DNA from: Cellulomonas sp. HZM
GTDB lineage: Bacteria > Actinomycetota > Actinomycetes > Actinomycetales > Cellulomonadaceae
Assembly: GCF_000708885.1 (NCBI RefSeq)
Contig: NZ_JEOE01000005.1
Span: forward strand, 62,001-126,000
Length of the DNA stretch: 64,000 bases
Reading direction: 5' to 3'
The notes under the pieces were generated by a model, which saw only the letters and a list, made by a program, of their open reading frames with translations, was not told where the DNA came from and made no database searches. A program made the translations under genes and the position numbers. Shown in pieces: positions 1-9,501 of the stretch. Positions within the stretch are counted from its first letter, which is position 1; every line of letters begins with the position of its first letter.

Positions 1-1
1 C

Positions 2-3000
2 CAGGGACGCCCGATCGTGGGCTCGTCGACCACGCAGGGCTACGTCGCCGCCAACGCGGTCGACGGCTCGCGCAGCTCGTACTGGGAGGCCGCCTCGGCC
101 GCCAGCACCCTCGACGTCACGCTCGCCGCGCCGTCCGACCTCACCGCCGTGAACGTGCTGCTCAACCCGGACGCCGCCTGGGGCGCCCGTACGCAGACGT
201 TCGCCGTTCTCGGCCGCACGGGCTCGAGCGGGTCCTGGACGACGATCAAGCCGTCCGCGACGTACGCGTTCGCACCCAGCAGCGGCAACCAGGTCGCGGT
301 CCCCGTGACCGCGGCCGCCTCCGAGGTCCGGCTCCAGTTCTCCGGCAACACCGGTGCGACCGGCGCCCAGGTCGCGGAGCTGCAGGTGATCGGCACGCCG
401 TCGAGCACGCCGACGGCCCCCGACCTGCAGGTCAGCCTCCTGGCGACCTCTCCCTCGGCACCGACCACCACGACCCCGGTGACCCTGTCCGCCAACGTCC
501 GCAACGCCGGGACCGGCGCAGCCACGGCGACGACCGTCGTGCTCACCGTGGACGGCACGACGGCGGCGACCGTCGCCGTCCCAGCCCTCGCCGCCGGCGC
601 CTCGACGACCGTCACCGCCGTCGTCGGCACGCGCGCCGCCGGGACGCACGCGGTCGTCGCCACGGTCGACCCCGCCGGGGCCGTCACCGAGTCCGACGAG
701 TCCAACAACACCGCGACCGGCTCGTTCACCGTCAGCCCGGACGGTGTGCCGGTCAAGGCCGACCTCGTCGTGCAGGGCCTGACCACCATGCCCGCCTCGC
801 CGACGACGGCCGATGTCATCACTCTCGGCGCCACCGTCCGCAACCAGGGCACCGGCGCCTCGGCGGCCACCACCGTGGCGTTCGCCGTCGCGGGGCAGCA
901 GGTCGGGACCGCGACCGTCCCGGCGCTCGCGGTCGGTGCGTCGTCCGGCGTCACCCTGACGCTCGGAACTCGCGCCGCGGGCACCTACACGCTGGGCGCG
1001 ACCGTCGACCCGACGAACGTCGTCGCCGAGTCCGACGAGGGCAACAACTCCGCCACCGGCAGCGTCACCGTCACCGCCGGCCCCACCGGAGGCGACCCGG
1101 TCGACCTCACCACCCACCGTCCCGCCACGGCGTCCTCGTCGGTCGGGTCGCTCGACGCCGCCAAGGCCACCGACGGTGACACCGCCACCTACTGGGAGGG
1201 CGGCAGCGGCGCCTACCCCGGGACCCTCGCGGTGACCCTCGCGTCGGTGTCCACGCTGCAGCAGGTGACCGTCAAGCTCCCGCCGAGCGACGCCTGGGGG
1301 CCGCGCACCCAGACCTTCTCGGTCGAGGCCCGCACCGGGACCGGCTCGTGGACGACGATCGCCGCGTCCAAGGCGTACGCGTTCACCAACGCGACCGCGT
1401 CGAACTCCGTCACCTTCCCGGTGACCGGCTCCGGCAACGAGGTGCGCCTGTCGTTCACGGGCAACACCGGCGCAGGCAACGGGCAGGTCGCCGAGCTCGT
1501 CGTCGTCGGCGTCCCGGCACCCAACCCCGACCTGGTCGTCACGAGCGTGGCGACGACGCCGACGGCACCGACGGCCGCCGACGCGGTCACCGCGACGGTC
1601 GTCGTCAGGAACACCGGCAACCTCGCCGCCTCGGCAACCACGGTCGACGTGCTGATCGACGGCGCCGCGACGGCCAGCGCAGCCGTCCCGGCGCTCGCGG
1701 CCGGCGCCTCGGCCACCGTGACCGCGTCGCTCGGCAAGCTCGCCTCCGGCTCGTACACGCTCGGGGCGAAGGTCGACCCGGCCGGCACGGTCGTCGAGAA
1801 GGACGAGACCAACAACGTCCTGACCAGCACCGCGGCGCTCGTCGTCACGGACGCCCCCGGCCCCGACCTGCAGGTCATCGACCTCACCACCAGCCCGGCG
1901 AACCCGGCGGTCGGCGCGGCGGTCTCGTTCACCGTGCAGGTGAAGAACCGTGGGACGACGGCGGTCGCCGCCGGGACCGTCACCCGCGTCACGATCGGCT
2001 CGACGACGCTCAACGGCACCACGCCCGCGATCGCCGCCGGCGCGACCGTCACCGTCGCGATCGCCGGGACCTGGACCGCGACCAGCGGGGGCGCGACCGC
2101 GACGGCCACGGCCGACGCGACGAACGTCGTCGCGGAGACCAACGAGGCGAACAACACCCTCGCCACGGCGATCGTCGTCGGACGCGGTGCCGCCGCGCCG
2201 TTCACGTCCTACGAGGCCGAGAACGGCACGACGAACGGCACCGTCGTGCGCGCCGACGCCGAGCGCACCTTCGGGCACACCAACTTCGCCACCGAGTCCT
2301 CGGGGCGGGCGTCGGTGCGGCTCGACGCGCAGGGCCAGTACGTGCAGTTCACGTCGACGGTGGCGACGAACTCGATCGTCGTGCGCAACTCCATCCCGGA
2401 CGCGAACGGCGGCCAGGGGCAGGAGAAGACGATCAGCCTGTACGCGAACGGGACCTTCGTGCAGAAGCTCACGCTCTCGTCGCACTACTCGTGGCTGTAC
2501 GGCACGACGGACCAGCCCGAGGGCCTGACGAACACCCCGGGCGGTGACGCCCGCCGGCTGTTCGACGAGTCGCACGCGCTGCTGGCCCGCTCCTACCCGG
2601 TCGGCACCGTGTTCCGCCTCCAGCGGGACGCCGGGGACGACGCGGCGTTCTACTACATCGACCTCGTGGACCTCGAGCAGGTCGCGCCGGCGCTGACCCA
2701 GCCGGCGGGGTGCGTGCCCATCACGCAGTACGGCGCGGTGCCGAACGACGGCATCGACGACTCGGCTGCGATCCAGGCGGCCGTCACGGCGGACCAGAAC
2801 GGGCAGATCAGCTGCGTGTGGATCCCGGCGGGGCAGTGGCGGCAGGAGAAGAAGATCCTCACCGTCGACCCCCAGCACCGCGGGACGTACAACCAGGTCG
2901 GCATCAGCGACGTCACGATCCGTGGCGCTGGGATGTGGTACTCGCAGCTCTACTCGTTGACGGAGCCGCAGGACGCCAACACGATCAACCACCCGCACGA

Positions 3001-3934
3001 GGGCAACTTCGGGTTCGACATCGACAAGAACGTGACGCTGTCCGACATCGCGATCTTCGGCTCAGGCCGTATCCGCGGTGGCGACGGCAACGCCGAGGGC
3101 GGCGTCGGGCTCAACGGTCGGTTCGGCACCGGCACGTCGATCAGCAACGTGTGGATCGAGCACGCCAACGTCGCCGTCTGGGTGGGCCGCGACTACGACA
3201 ACATCCCCGACCTGTGGGGACCGGCCGACGGGCTGCAGTTCAGCGGCATGCGCATCCGCGACACCTACGCCGACGGCATCAACTTCTCCAACGGCACGCG
3301 CAACTCACGCGTGTTCAACTCGACGTTCCGCACCACGGGCGACGACTCGTTGGCGATGTGGGCCAACCCGTACGTCAAGGACCGGACCGTCGACAACGAG
3401 CACGACAACCACTTCGTCAACAACACGATCGCGCTGCCCTGGCGTGCCAACGGCATCGCGATCTACGGCGGCTCGAACAATTCGATCGAGAACAACCTCG
3501 TCTCCGACACCATGAACTACCCGGGAATCATGCTGGCGACCGACCACAGCCCGCTGCCGTTCGGGGGCACCACGCTGATCGCCAACAACGGGCTCTACCG
3601 CACCGGCGGCGCGTTCTGGAACGAGGACCAGGAGTTCGGGGCCATCACCCTGTTCCCGTCGACGCTCGACATCACGGGCGTGACCATCCGGGACACGGAC
3701 ATCGACGACTCCACGTACGACGGGATCCAGTTCAAGAACGGCGGCGGGAACATGCCCGGCGTCAAGATCACGAACGTGCGGATCGACAGGTCGAACAACG
3801 GGTCGGGCATCCTCGCGATGAGCGGCGCTCGCGGTGACGCGACGCTGACGAACGTGACGATCACGCGATCGCGCGACGGGGACGTGCTCAAGGAGCCCGG
3901 CAGCCAGTTCGTCCTCACGGGCACGACGAGCTGA
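2..3934 (+). CDS. Secreted GH87-type alpha-1,3-glucanase/mycodextranase, 5'-truncated by window edge
   Basis: The reading frame is open from base 2, so the start and signal peptide lie upstream of the window. Visible modules in order: a discoidin (F5/8 type C) domain, two CARDB-like beta-sandwiches, a second discoidin domain with the signature TYWEGG, two further CARDB-like units, a CBM6/CBM35-like module beginning near SYEAENG (base 2210), and a C-terminal parallel beta-helix starting at ITQYGAVPNDGIDD. In the helix, the Asp of ADGI (codon at 3272) lies 23 and 24 residues before the two Asp of GDD (3341 and 3344). That is the spacing of the three essential Asp residues described in GH87 alpha-1,3-glucanases. 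Role (family knowledge): endo-hydrolysis of alpha-1,3-glucan or nigeran in fungal walls or biofilms. A full-length paralogue with the same module types lies at 55532-59626. Another parallel beta-helix glucanase family is the main alternative. Confidence 0.8.
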   Translation, partial: QGRPIVGSSTTQGYVAANAVDGSRSSYWEAASAASTLDVTLAAPSDLTAVNVLLNPDAAWGARTQTFAVLGRTGSSGSWTTIKPSATYAFAPSSGNQVAVPVTAAASEVRLQFSGNTGATGAQVAELQVIGTPSSTPTAPDLQVSLLATSPSAPTTTTPVTLSANVRNAGTGAATATTVVLTVDGTTAATVAVPALAAGASTTVTAVVGTRAAGTHAVVATVDPAGAVTESDESNNTATGSFTVSPDGVPVKADLVVQGLTTMPASPTTADVITLGATVRNQGTGASAATTVAFAVAGQQVGTATVPALAVGASSGVTLTLGTRAAGTYTLGATVDPTNVVAESDEGNNSATGSVTVTAGPTGGDPVDLTTHRPATASSSVGSLDAAKATDGDTATYWEGGSGAYPGTLAVTLASVSTLQQVTVKLPPSDAWGPRTQTFSVEARTGTGSWTTIAASKAYAFTNATASNSVTFPVTGSGNEVRLSFTGNTGAGNGQVAELVVVGVPAPNPDLVVTSVATTPTAPTAADAVTATVVVRNTGNLAASATTVDVLIDGAATASAAVPALAAGASATVTASLGKLASGSYTLGAKVDPAGTVVEKDETNNVLTSTAALVVTDAPGPDLQVIDLTTSPANPAVGAAVSFTVQVKNRGTTAVAAGTVTRVTIGSTTLNGTTPAIAAGATVTVAIAGTWTATSGGATATATADATNVVAETNEANNTLATAIVVGRGAAAPFTSYEAENGTTNGTVVRADAERTFGHTNFATESSGRASVRLDAQGQYVQFTSTVATNSIVVRNSIPDANGGQGQEKTISLYANGTFVQKLTLSSHYSWLYGTTDQPEGLTNTPGGDARRLFDESHALLARSYPVGTVFRLQRDAGDDAAFYYIDLVDLEQVAPALTQPAGCVPITQYGAVPNDGIDDSAAIQAAVTADQNGQISCVWIPAGQWRQEKKILTVDPQHRGTYNQVGISDVTIRGAGMWYSQLYSLTEPQDANTINHPHEGNFGFDIDKNVTLSDIAIFGSGRIRGGDGNAEGGVGLNGRFGTGTSISNVWIEHANVAVWVGRDYDNIPDLWGPADGLQFSGMRIRDTYADGINFSNGTRNSRVFNSTFRTTGDDSLAMWANPYVKDRTVDNEHDNHFVNNTIALPWRANGIAIYGGSNNSIENNLVSDTMNYPGIMLATDHSPLPFGGTTLIANNGLYRTGGAFWNEDQEFGAITLFPSTLDITGVTIRDTDIDDSTYDGIQFKNGGGNMPGVKITNVRIDRSNNGSGILAMSGARGDATLTNVTITRSRDGDVLKEPGSQFVLTGTTS

Positions 3935-3963
3935 TGCGTGGCTGACGGGTGGCACCTGAACCA

Positions 3964-4006
3964 CGACGAGGGGAGCGCGGCCATCGCGGCCGGGCTCCCC
4001 TCGTCG
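3964..4006. terminator. Hairpin terminator after the GH87 gene
   Basis: A perfect 13-bp inverted repeat (cgacgaggggagc at 3964-3976 and its complement at 3994-4006) begins 30 bp after the stop codon. The loop contains a second GGCC-type dyad. No T-tract follows. It sits between converging genes and could serve both strands. Confidence 0.75.
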
Positions 4007-4056
4007 TCTGCGGCTGCGGGACCGGCGGCCGACGAGGCCTGAGGCCCGCGGCCGGG

Positions 4057-4677
4057 CTACGTGTGCTGGGCGACCACGCCGTGCGCCGCGAGGCGTGCAC
4101 GCAGCACGTCGTGCCCCTCGTCGAGGTGCCACACCACGGCAGGCATGCCCGCCGCCCGCGCGCCCTCGACGTTGGGTGCGGTGTCGTCGACGAACAGGAT
4201 CGTCCCCGGGTCGGCTCCGATCCGCCGAGCCGCCTCGACGAAGAAGCCGGGGTCCGGCTTGGCGACCCCCAGGTCGTGCGAGTAGCAGCTGACGTCGAAC
4301 AGGTCGTCGTAGCCGAGCGACGTGCGCATGTACGCGCCGCGCATGCTCTCCTGGTTGGTGCCCAGGTGCACCCCGTAGCCGCCGGCGCGCAGCGCCGCGA
4401 CGAGCGCGAGGGACTCGTCGTGGACCTCGATCCGGTGCCACACGTCTGCGTACACCACCTCGACGGGCGTCTCGACCCCGTGCTCGGCGAGCGCCGCGGC
4501 GAGCACAGGCAGGTACTCGCCGCGTCCCGCGAGCATCGGCAGCTCGTCCTTCCACGTCGCGTGCAGGAACGTGCGCGCGCGGTCACCGAGGTACGGCTCC
4601 ATCGCGGCGTACCAGCCGCCGGGTATCTGCTGCAGCACGCCGTCGGCGTCGAGCAGCACGTGCCGGATCGTCGTCAT
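4057..4677 (-). CDS. HAD-superfamily hydrolase
   Basis: A 206-residue cytoplasmic haloacid-dehalogenase-like phosphatase. Motif I is LLDADGV (Asp10 nucleophile, Asp12 acid/base), motif II is the GTNQ segment in mid-protein, and motif IV is FVDDTAPN, followed by VEGARAAGM as in HAD-IA proteins. An alpha-helical cap lies between motifs I and II. The ATG at 4677 is chosen because the fold begins directly after it; the frame stays open upstream but only as antisense coding. The start overlaps the stop of the small gene at 4674-4979 by 4 bp (ATGA), which implies translational coupling. The substrate cannot be read from the sequence. Confidence 0.85.
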   Translation of the reverse strand: MTTIRHVLLDADGVLQQIPGGWYAAMEPYLGDRARTFLHATWKDELPMLAGRGEYLPVLAAALAEHGVETPVEVVYADVWHRIEVHDESLALVAALRAGGYGVHLGTNQESMRGAYMRTSLGYDDLFDVSCYSHDLGVAKPDPGFFVEAARRIGADPGTILFVDDTAPNVEGARAAGMPAVVWHLDEGHDVLRARLAAHGVVAQHT

Positions 4678-4979
4678 CGGTCGACCGACCCCTCGGCCCC
4701 GAACCCGGTGTGGGCCGCCCACCGGCGTGCGGCGCTCGAGGCGGCGTCCGTCACGAGGTCGCGCAGCTCCGGGACGTCCGGGACGCGGAACGAGACGTAG
4801 CCGCCTCGCCCCCCGGCGACCGGGCGGCCGTACGCCTTGGCCGCGAGCGTGCCGTCCGGCAGCAGCCGCACGGTGATCGACTGCAGCTCGAACTCCTCGC
4901 CGCGGCGGGTGTCGCGCCAGCGCATGTGCTCGGGCACGACGACGTTGACGGCGAGGGCGGAGAGCTCGGGTTCCGGCAC
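4674..4979 (-). CDS. Small conserved-looking hypothetical protein
   Basis: A 101-residue soluble protein with a GTG start and a weak GAGG about 12 bp upstream. It is rich in beta-strand-like alternation (ITVRLLPDGTLAAKAYGR) with a C-terminal amphipathic helix. No signal peptide or membrane segment is present. It lies immediately upstream of the HAD hydrolase and overlaps it by 4 bp, so the two are probably co-transcribed. I do not recognise a family; the coupling and normal codon use are the reasons for calling it real. Confidence 0.6.
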   Translation of the reverse strand: MPEPELSALAVNVVVPEHMRWRDTRRGEEFELQSITVRLLPDGTLAAKAYGRPVAGGRGGYVSFRVPDVPELRDLVTDAASSAARRWAAHTGFGAEGSVDR

Positions 4980-5016
4980 GACGCCATCCTCGCGCGTGCG
5001 TGTGGGTCTCGGTGCG

Positions 5017-7308
5017 TCAGTGGCGCAGCAGGACCCACGAGCGGATGTAGGACCTCGTGACCCGCTCGTGCGGGTACGGGGTGACCTCGTCGAAGGACAC
5101 GAAGTTGTCGTCGTCGCGCCAGCGGAGCGTCACGTACTTCCACCCGGTCGTCGACGACGTGGTGCGCACGGGCATGATCTTGTCGCCGACCTGCACGTCG
5201 AACGTCCCGCACGTGGGGCAGGTGCGCACGAGCAGACGGATCCCGACCGCACCGTCCTGGTGGAACTGCGACGCGCTGGAGGAGCCCGAGTGGTGGACCG
5301 AGTTCTGCAGCACCGCGACGGTGTGGCCACCGACCTTCTTCGTCTTCCCGTAGACGGTGAAGCCCTTCGCCGTCACCGGCGCGGCGACATCCGTGCAGTG
5401 CGGGGCTGACCACGGGCTCGTGCGGCCGAGCTCGTCGCGCGCGCGCACCTCGTAGCAGGCCTCCTCGCCGGCGCGCAGCGTATGGGTCACCGACCGCTTC
5501 GTCGTGTGCGACGCGAGCGGCGCCCAGAGGCCGAGGCCCTCGTCGATGCGGGCGACCTTGACGCGCACGTCGTACGACGTGACGCCCCGGTCGTCGGTGC
5601 CCGCGAACGTCACGGTCGAGCGCAGCCTGCCGCTCGTCGGGACCCCACGCCAGCGCGGCACCGAGACCTTCGTGACCTTCGGCGCCGCGGTGTCGGTGCC
5701 GAGGCAGCGGCTAGAAGACCACGCCGAGACGTGGCCCTGCCGGTCGCGCACGCGGGCCGCGAAGCAGATGCGCTGGCCGGTCGTGATCGTCACCGACGCC
5801 TTCTGGCTCGTCGTGCCCTGGAACGACGAGCGGTACGTCCACGCGCCGTACGCCGACGAGCCGCGCGGCCACACCTTGTAGCGGACGTCGAAGCTGCCGA
5901 TGCCGGTCGCGTCGGTCGCCGCGTACGTGACGGTCGCGGTCGCGCGGCCAGCCTTGACGATCACGGCCGGGGGCACGGAGACCTTCGTGAGCGTGGGCGC
6001 GGCGAGGTCGGACAGCGTGCACTCGGGCTGTGACCAGTCCGAGGTGTTGCCGAACCGGTCGCGGGCCCGTGCCTCGAAGCAGGTGGAGCGGCCGTCGACG
6101 GCCCTGACGCTGCGCGTGGTGCCCGCGGTCGGGGTGCTCCACGGCGTGGACGAGTCGCCCGGGCGCGCCTGGCGGGAGCGCATCTCGACGGTGACGCCCC
6201 CGGCCGCGACGAACGGGAACGTCGCGACGTCGGTGGGCACGTAGGTGGTGGCGACGACCGTCGTCCCGGCGCTCACCGGTGGCAGCGAGGCGACCCAGGG
6301 GACGTTCGGCGCGTCGTGGTCCTCGACCTGCGTCGCGGCCGCCGGCAAGCCGGACAGATCGACGAGGCGCGCGTGGCCGACGGCGTCGACATACACCGCG
6401 CTCGTCCCGGACTCGTCGACGTCCGGCTGCGCGCCGGAGGCGGGGCCGTAGCTCGTCGTCGTACGGTCCTTGCCGAGATCAGCCACGACGAAGGCGCCGC
6501 CCGCACGATCGAGCCCGACCGCGACGTCGCGACCGGTGACGAACGTGTCGCGGTCCTCGTACGGCGCGGCCCAGCTGTCGAGCACCCCGGTCAGGTCGCG
6601 CACGAACCGAGTCGGGTACCCGGGGGTGGTGACCGTCGCCCACCGGCCCGCGGGTGCGACGGCCAGGACCCGGCTGGCGAAGGGCGCCGAGGAGATCGAC
6701 GTCTGCGTCCCGAGGTCGAGCTCGCGCAGCTCGCGCACCTCGCCGGGCGCGGACGCTGCCACGAGCACCCACAGGTGGTCGCCGTCGATCGCCGCCGTCG
6801 ACCCGGCCGCGACGGCGTAGTCCCACACCTCGTCGCCCGTGCGCGCATCGCGGACGAGCCAGCCGTCGGTCGACTCGTGCAGCGCGTACCGCGCCCCACG
6901 TCCCAGGACCGTGCCGTCGGGCACCTCGCGCGCGGACCAGCTGCCGTCCGCCTGCTGCCACGCGATCTCGTCGTGCTCGCCGGCGTCCACCAGGAGCGTG
7001 CCGGAGTCGGCGTCCAGGAGGTTCCCGACGAGGCGAGCGCCGTCGACGTCGACCGGGGTCCACGCCGTGCGCGGGCCGGAGCGGTCGAGGGTCGAGATGC
7101 CGTCCGCGGTCTGCGCGACGACCAGGTCGTCGGTGAGCCCCACGGCCGTGACGAGCGTCGCGTCGCCGACGAGCACGCCCTGCGGGAGCGCCGCCTCGGC
7201 GTGCACTCCCGTCGCGACCGCCCCCGCGGAGAGCCCCGCGGCGACGAGGCCCGCGGCGGTCGCGGTCGCCCACGCTCGTCGTGCTGTCCCAGCGGTGGCG
7301 CGGCTCAT
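5017..7308 (-). CDS. Secreted protein with propeller-like N-terminus and three Fn3-like repeats
   Basis: A 763-residue exported protein. The start is the ATG at 7308, preceded by AGGGGG and followed by a typical signal peptide (Arg-rich n-region, alanine/leucine core, cleavage near HAEAALP). Residues about 40-380 contain repeated short beta-strand units with W and DG turns, compatible with a beta-propeller. Residues about 385-680 hold three repeats of about 95 residues, each with a TxVTYAATDxxGxxSFDVRYK-type start, a Cys near the end (ICFAARVRD, ACYEVRARD) and a DxxAPxxTKVSVP linker. The C-terminal 85 residues form a separate domain with a CPTC pair. No catalytic motif is visible. It is probably an extracellular adhesive or scaffold protein; the function is unknown. 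Confidence 0.7.
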   Translation of the reverse strand: MSRATAGTARRAWATATAAGLVAAGLSAGAVATGVHAEAALPQGVLVGDATLVTAVGLTDDLVVAQTADGISTLDRSGPRTAWTPVDVDGARLVGNLLDADSGTLLVDAGEHDEIAWQQADGSWSAREVPDGTVLGRGARYALHESTDGWLVRDARTGDEVWDYAVAAGSTAAIDGDHLWVLVAASAPGEVRELRELDLGTQTSISSAPFASRVLAVAPAGRWATVTTPGYPTRFVRDLTGVLDSWAAPYEDRDTFVTGRDVAVGLDRAGGAFVVADLGKDRTTTSYGPASGAQPDVDESGTSAVYVDAVGHARLVDLSGLPAAATQVEDHDAPNVPWVASLPPVSAGTTVVATTYVPTDVATFPFVAAGGVTVEMRSRQARPGDSSTPWSTPTAGTTRSVRAVDGRSTCFEARARDRFGNTSDWSQPECTLSDLAAPTLTKVSVPPAVIVKAGRATATVTYAATDATGIGSFDVRYKVWPRGSSAYGAWTYRSSFQGTTSQKASVTITTGQRICFAARVRDRQGHVSAWSSSRCLGTDTAAPKVTKVSVPRWRGVPTSGRLRSTVTFAGTDDRGVTSYDVRVKVARIDEGLGLWAPLASHTTKRSVTHTLRAGEEACYEVRARDELGRTSPWSAPHCTDVAAPVTAKGFTVYGKTKKVGGHTVAVLQNSVHHSGSSSASQFHQDGAVGIRLLVRTCPTCGTFDVQVGDKIMPVRTTSSTTGWKYVTLRWRDDDNFVSFDEVTPYPHERVTRSYIRSWVLLRH

Positions 7309-7402
7309 CGTTCCCCCTGCTCGCGTGCGGTCGTCGGTCGAAACGTAGCGGCTGGCGACGCCGCGTGGGAGGGGTTCGCGCAGGCCGTACCCGTTCGGGC
7401 GC

Positions 7403-7951
7403 TCAGTCCTCCGGTCTGCGGCTGCGGCGTGTGATCTCCGCGAGCACGCGCGGGATGTACACGGGCACCGCGAGGTTCGTGTCCGCACCCGTCTCGAGCG
7501 TCGACCACTGCCAGTACGGGGTGACCGCGGCCTCGCGCCCCTCGACCTCGAGCCGCAGGTCCAGCAGCACCGCGTACCGGTACCCGAACCGGTGCTGCAG
7601 CGCCTGCGCCGCAGCGAGCGCGGGGCGGTCCTCGTCGGCGTCGTCGACCGCGACGTGCATGAGCAGCAGGTTGTGCTCGGGGCCGAGCAGCCCGCGGTGG
7701 TGGACGATGAGGTTCGGTACGTCGACGCCGAGCGCGACCGACCGCTCGAGCAGCATCCCCGAGCGGTCGTACTCGCTGTCGACGCTCCACTCGCGCGGCA
7801 CCATCTGGCGCAGGTACCACCCGAGGTGGAACGCGAGCGTGCGCGCGCTGGGGCGGCTCGTGCCGGTCGTCGGCGCGAACAGCGACCACTCCTCGACGAG
7901 CGTGTTGGTCAGCGCGATGCGCACGCGCGACTGCAGGTCGGCCAGGATCAT
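7403..7951 (-). CDS. Conserved hypothetical protein
   Basis: A 182-residue soluble protein with an ATG start and no clear ribosome binding site. It has an Arg/Trp-rich helical N-terminal half (FHLGWYLRQMVPREW) and a strand-rich C-terminal half (NLLLMHVAVDDADE, YAVLLDLRLEVEG). There is no signal peptide or recognised motif. It stands alone, about 95 bp from the secreted protein gene on the same strand. I do not recognise the family. Its codon use matches the neighbours, which supports a real gene. Confidence 0.55.
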   Translation of the reverse strand: MILADLQSRVRIALTNTLVEEWSLFAPTTGTSRPSARTLAFHLGWYLRQMVPREWSVDSEYDRSGMLLERSVALGVDVPNLIVHHRGLLGPEHNLLLMHVAVDDADEDRPALAAAQALQHRFGYRYAVLLDLRLEVEGREAAVTPYWQWSTLETGADTNLAVPVYIPRVLAEITRRSRRPED

Positions 7952-8084
7952 GCCCGGACGCTACGGGCGCGATGTGTCGCCAGACTGGGCCCTTCGGCTA
8001 CGGGCGTGTGACATCTCGAGCTGGTGGCAGCCGGCTCGGCTCGGGAGCCGGGTCCCACCCGGTCGGCGCCCGGCGCGCGGCGGG

Positions 8085-8723
8085 TCAGCGGCGGCGCAGG
8101 TGCAGGACCGCGTCGTGCAGCGTGATCTCCTCGCCGTCGACCGTCGCCGGGCGGGGGACCTTCGCGGCCGTCACCGTCTCCCACTCGTCGTCGCCCAGCA
8201 CGGCCGCGAGGTCCGCCGCGTCGGCGAACATCTCCTTGGGGTGCGGGCGATCGACGACCTCGGTGTCGGAGCCGTGGTGACCGACGACGACGAGCGAACC
8301 GCCCGGAGCCACCAGCGCGGCGACCGCGACCAGCCAGCGCTCGCGGATCCCGAGCGGCAGGTGCAGGTACGCGGACGTCACCAGGTCGAAGCGCTCGTCG
8401 GTGCTCCACGTGCGTGCGTCGGCTCGCACCCACGTCACGCGGTCGGCGACGCCCACGGACTGCGCCGCCGCACGCCCGCGGGCCAGCGCGTTCTCCGCGA
8501 CGTCCAGCGCGGTCACGGTCCACCCGTGCTGCGCGAGCCAGATCGCGTCGCCCCCCTCGCCGGCGGCCACGTCGAGCGCCGTCCCGGGCACCAGCCCCGC
8601 GACCTCGGAGACCACCGTCCCGTTGGCGCGCCCGGACCACACGCGGTCGTCGCCCGCGTACCGCTCCTCCCAGAAGTCGCGGTCGTGCAGATGCGTCAGG
8701 TCGTGCTCGTGGTCGTGGCTCAT
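8085..8723 (-). CDS. Class I SAM-dependent methyltransferase
   Basis: A 212-residue cytoplasmic enzyme. The His/Asp-rich N-terminus (MSHDHEHDLTHLHD) leads into FWEERYAGDDRVWSG, typical of TehB-like methyltransferases. Motif I is ALDVAAGEGGDAIWLA, the acidic residue of strand 2 is in ALDVAENAL, and motif IV is FDLVTSAYLHLP. The ATG at 8723 is chosen because upstream sequence in frame reads as low-complexity antisense. It lies 28 bp downstream of the YqgE-like gene and may share its transcript. The substrate is unknown; the His-rich leader could bind metal (inference). Confidence 0.85.
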   Translation of the reverse strand: MSHDHEHDLTHLHDRDFWEERYAGDDRVWSGRANGTVVSEVAGLVPGTALDVAAGEGGDAIWLAQHGWTVTALDVAENALARGRAAAQSVGVADRVTWVRADARTWSTDERFDLVTSAYLHLPLGIRERWLVAVAALVAPGGSLVVVGHHGSDTEVVDRPHPKEMFADAADLAAVLGDDEWETVTAAKVPRPATVDGEEITLHDAVLHLRRR

Positions 8724-8751
8724 CGTGGCCTCTCGTGACGGGTGCGCGGCC

Positions 8752-9318
8752 TCAGTTGAGGCTCGCGTCCTCGGGGTAGCTGGCGACGATCGCGAGGTCG
8801 CCGCCCTGACGGCGCAGCACCCTGCGCCAGAGCTGGTCGGGTTCCGGGGTGAACGCATCGGCCGTCTCGGCGGGCACCACGAACCACGAGCCCTCCTCGA
8901 TCTCGGCCTCGAGCTGCCCACCGCCCCAGCCGGAGTGCCCCGCGAACACGCGAAGGCCCGTGAGCGCGCCGACGAGCGGCTCCGGGTCCGAGTCCAGGTC
9001 GATCAGCCCGAACGGCGCCGCCATGAGGTCCAGCGAGCCGCCGCCGACCGCGACGCCGATCGCCCCGTCGAGCCCGACCGGGCCGCCCTGGAACAGCGTG
9101 CTCGGGCCGCTGACGGCGGCGCCCCAGCCGGGCAGCACGTCGTCGACCTCGACCTCGAGCGGTCGGTTCAGCACCACGCCGAAGGTGCCCTCGTCCGTGT
9201 GGTCGAGGAGCAGGACCACGGTGCGGTGGAAGTTGGGGTCGTCGAGCTGGTGCCGCGCCACCAGCAGCTGCCCCCGCAGACCCTCCATGCCCCCATCATC
9301 CCCGTCGGCTGACGTCAT
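8752..9318 (-). CDS. YqgE/AlgH (UPF0301) family protein
   Basis: A 188-residue protein with the full family signature: LRGQLLVARHQLDDPNF, then TVVLLLDHTDEGTFGVVLNRP, GGPVG, and the FAGHSGWGGGQLEAEI segment with E.GSWFVVPA. The family is widespread, cytoplasmic, and has no settled biochemical role. Two starts are possible: ATG at 9318, used here, and ATG at 9288, which begins MEGLRGQLL and matches the usual family N-terminus more closely. The methyltransferase gene follows after 28 bp. Confidence 0.9.
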   Translation of the reverse strand: MTSADGDDGGMEGLRGQLLVARHQLDDPNFHRTVVLLLDHTDEGTFGVVLNRPLEVEVDDVLPGWGAAVSGPSTLFQGGPVGLDGAIGVAVGGGSLDLMAAPFGLIDLDSDPEPLVGALTGLRVFAGHSGWGGGQLEAEIEEGSWFVVPAETADAFTPEPDQLWRRVLRRQGGDLAIVASYPEDASLN

Positions 9319-9350
9319 CGCGTCCCCGCCCGTGCGGCCCGTCGACCGAG

Positions 9351-9430
9351 TCAGCGGTACTTGTGACGCATGGCGACTCGTGGGGCGCGATCGGGTCGAC
9401 TTCAGTCCCTCCCGTCACAAGTGCCGCTGA
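9351..9430. repeat. Long intergenic palindrome, family 2 copy 1
   Basis: Outer arms of 18 bp (tcagcggtacttgtgacg at 9351-9368 and 9413-9430) with one wobble position enclose a 44-bp centre. The arms and the motif actcgtggggcgc after the left arm are shared with the copy at 23416-23498. It lies between the start of the YqgE gene and the end of the marR gene. No T-tract follows. Confidence 0.85.
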
Positions 9431-9501
9431 TCCTGATCGGGAGCGGCGACCGGAGGGGGTGCGGGCCGCCGGCGCGGGCGACGAGGCGCGCCCCTGCGAC
9501 G

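Noticed and set aside
1348-2547. Alternative-frame open readings inside the first GH87 gene
   Set aside because: Extreme Arg/Gly/Asp content with no domains; the GH87 modules are in the other frame.
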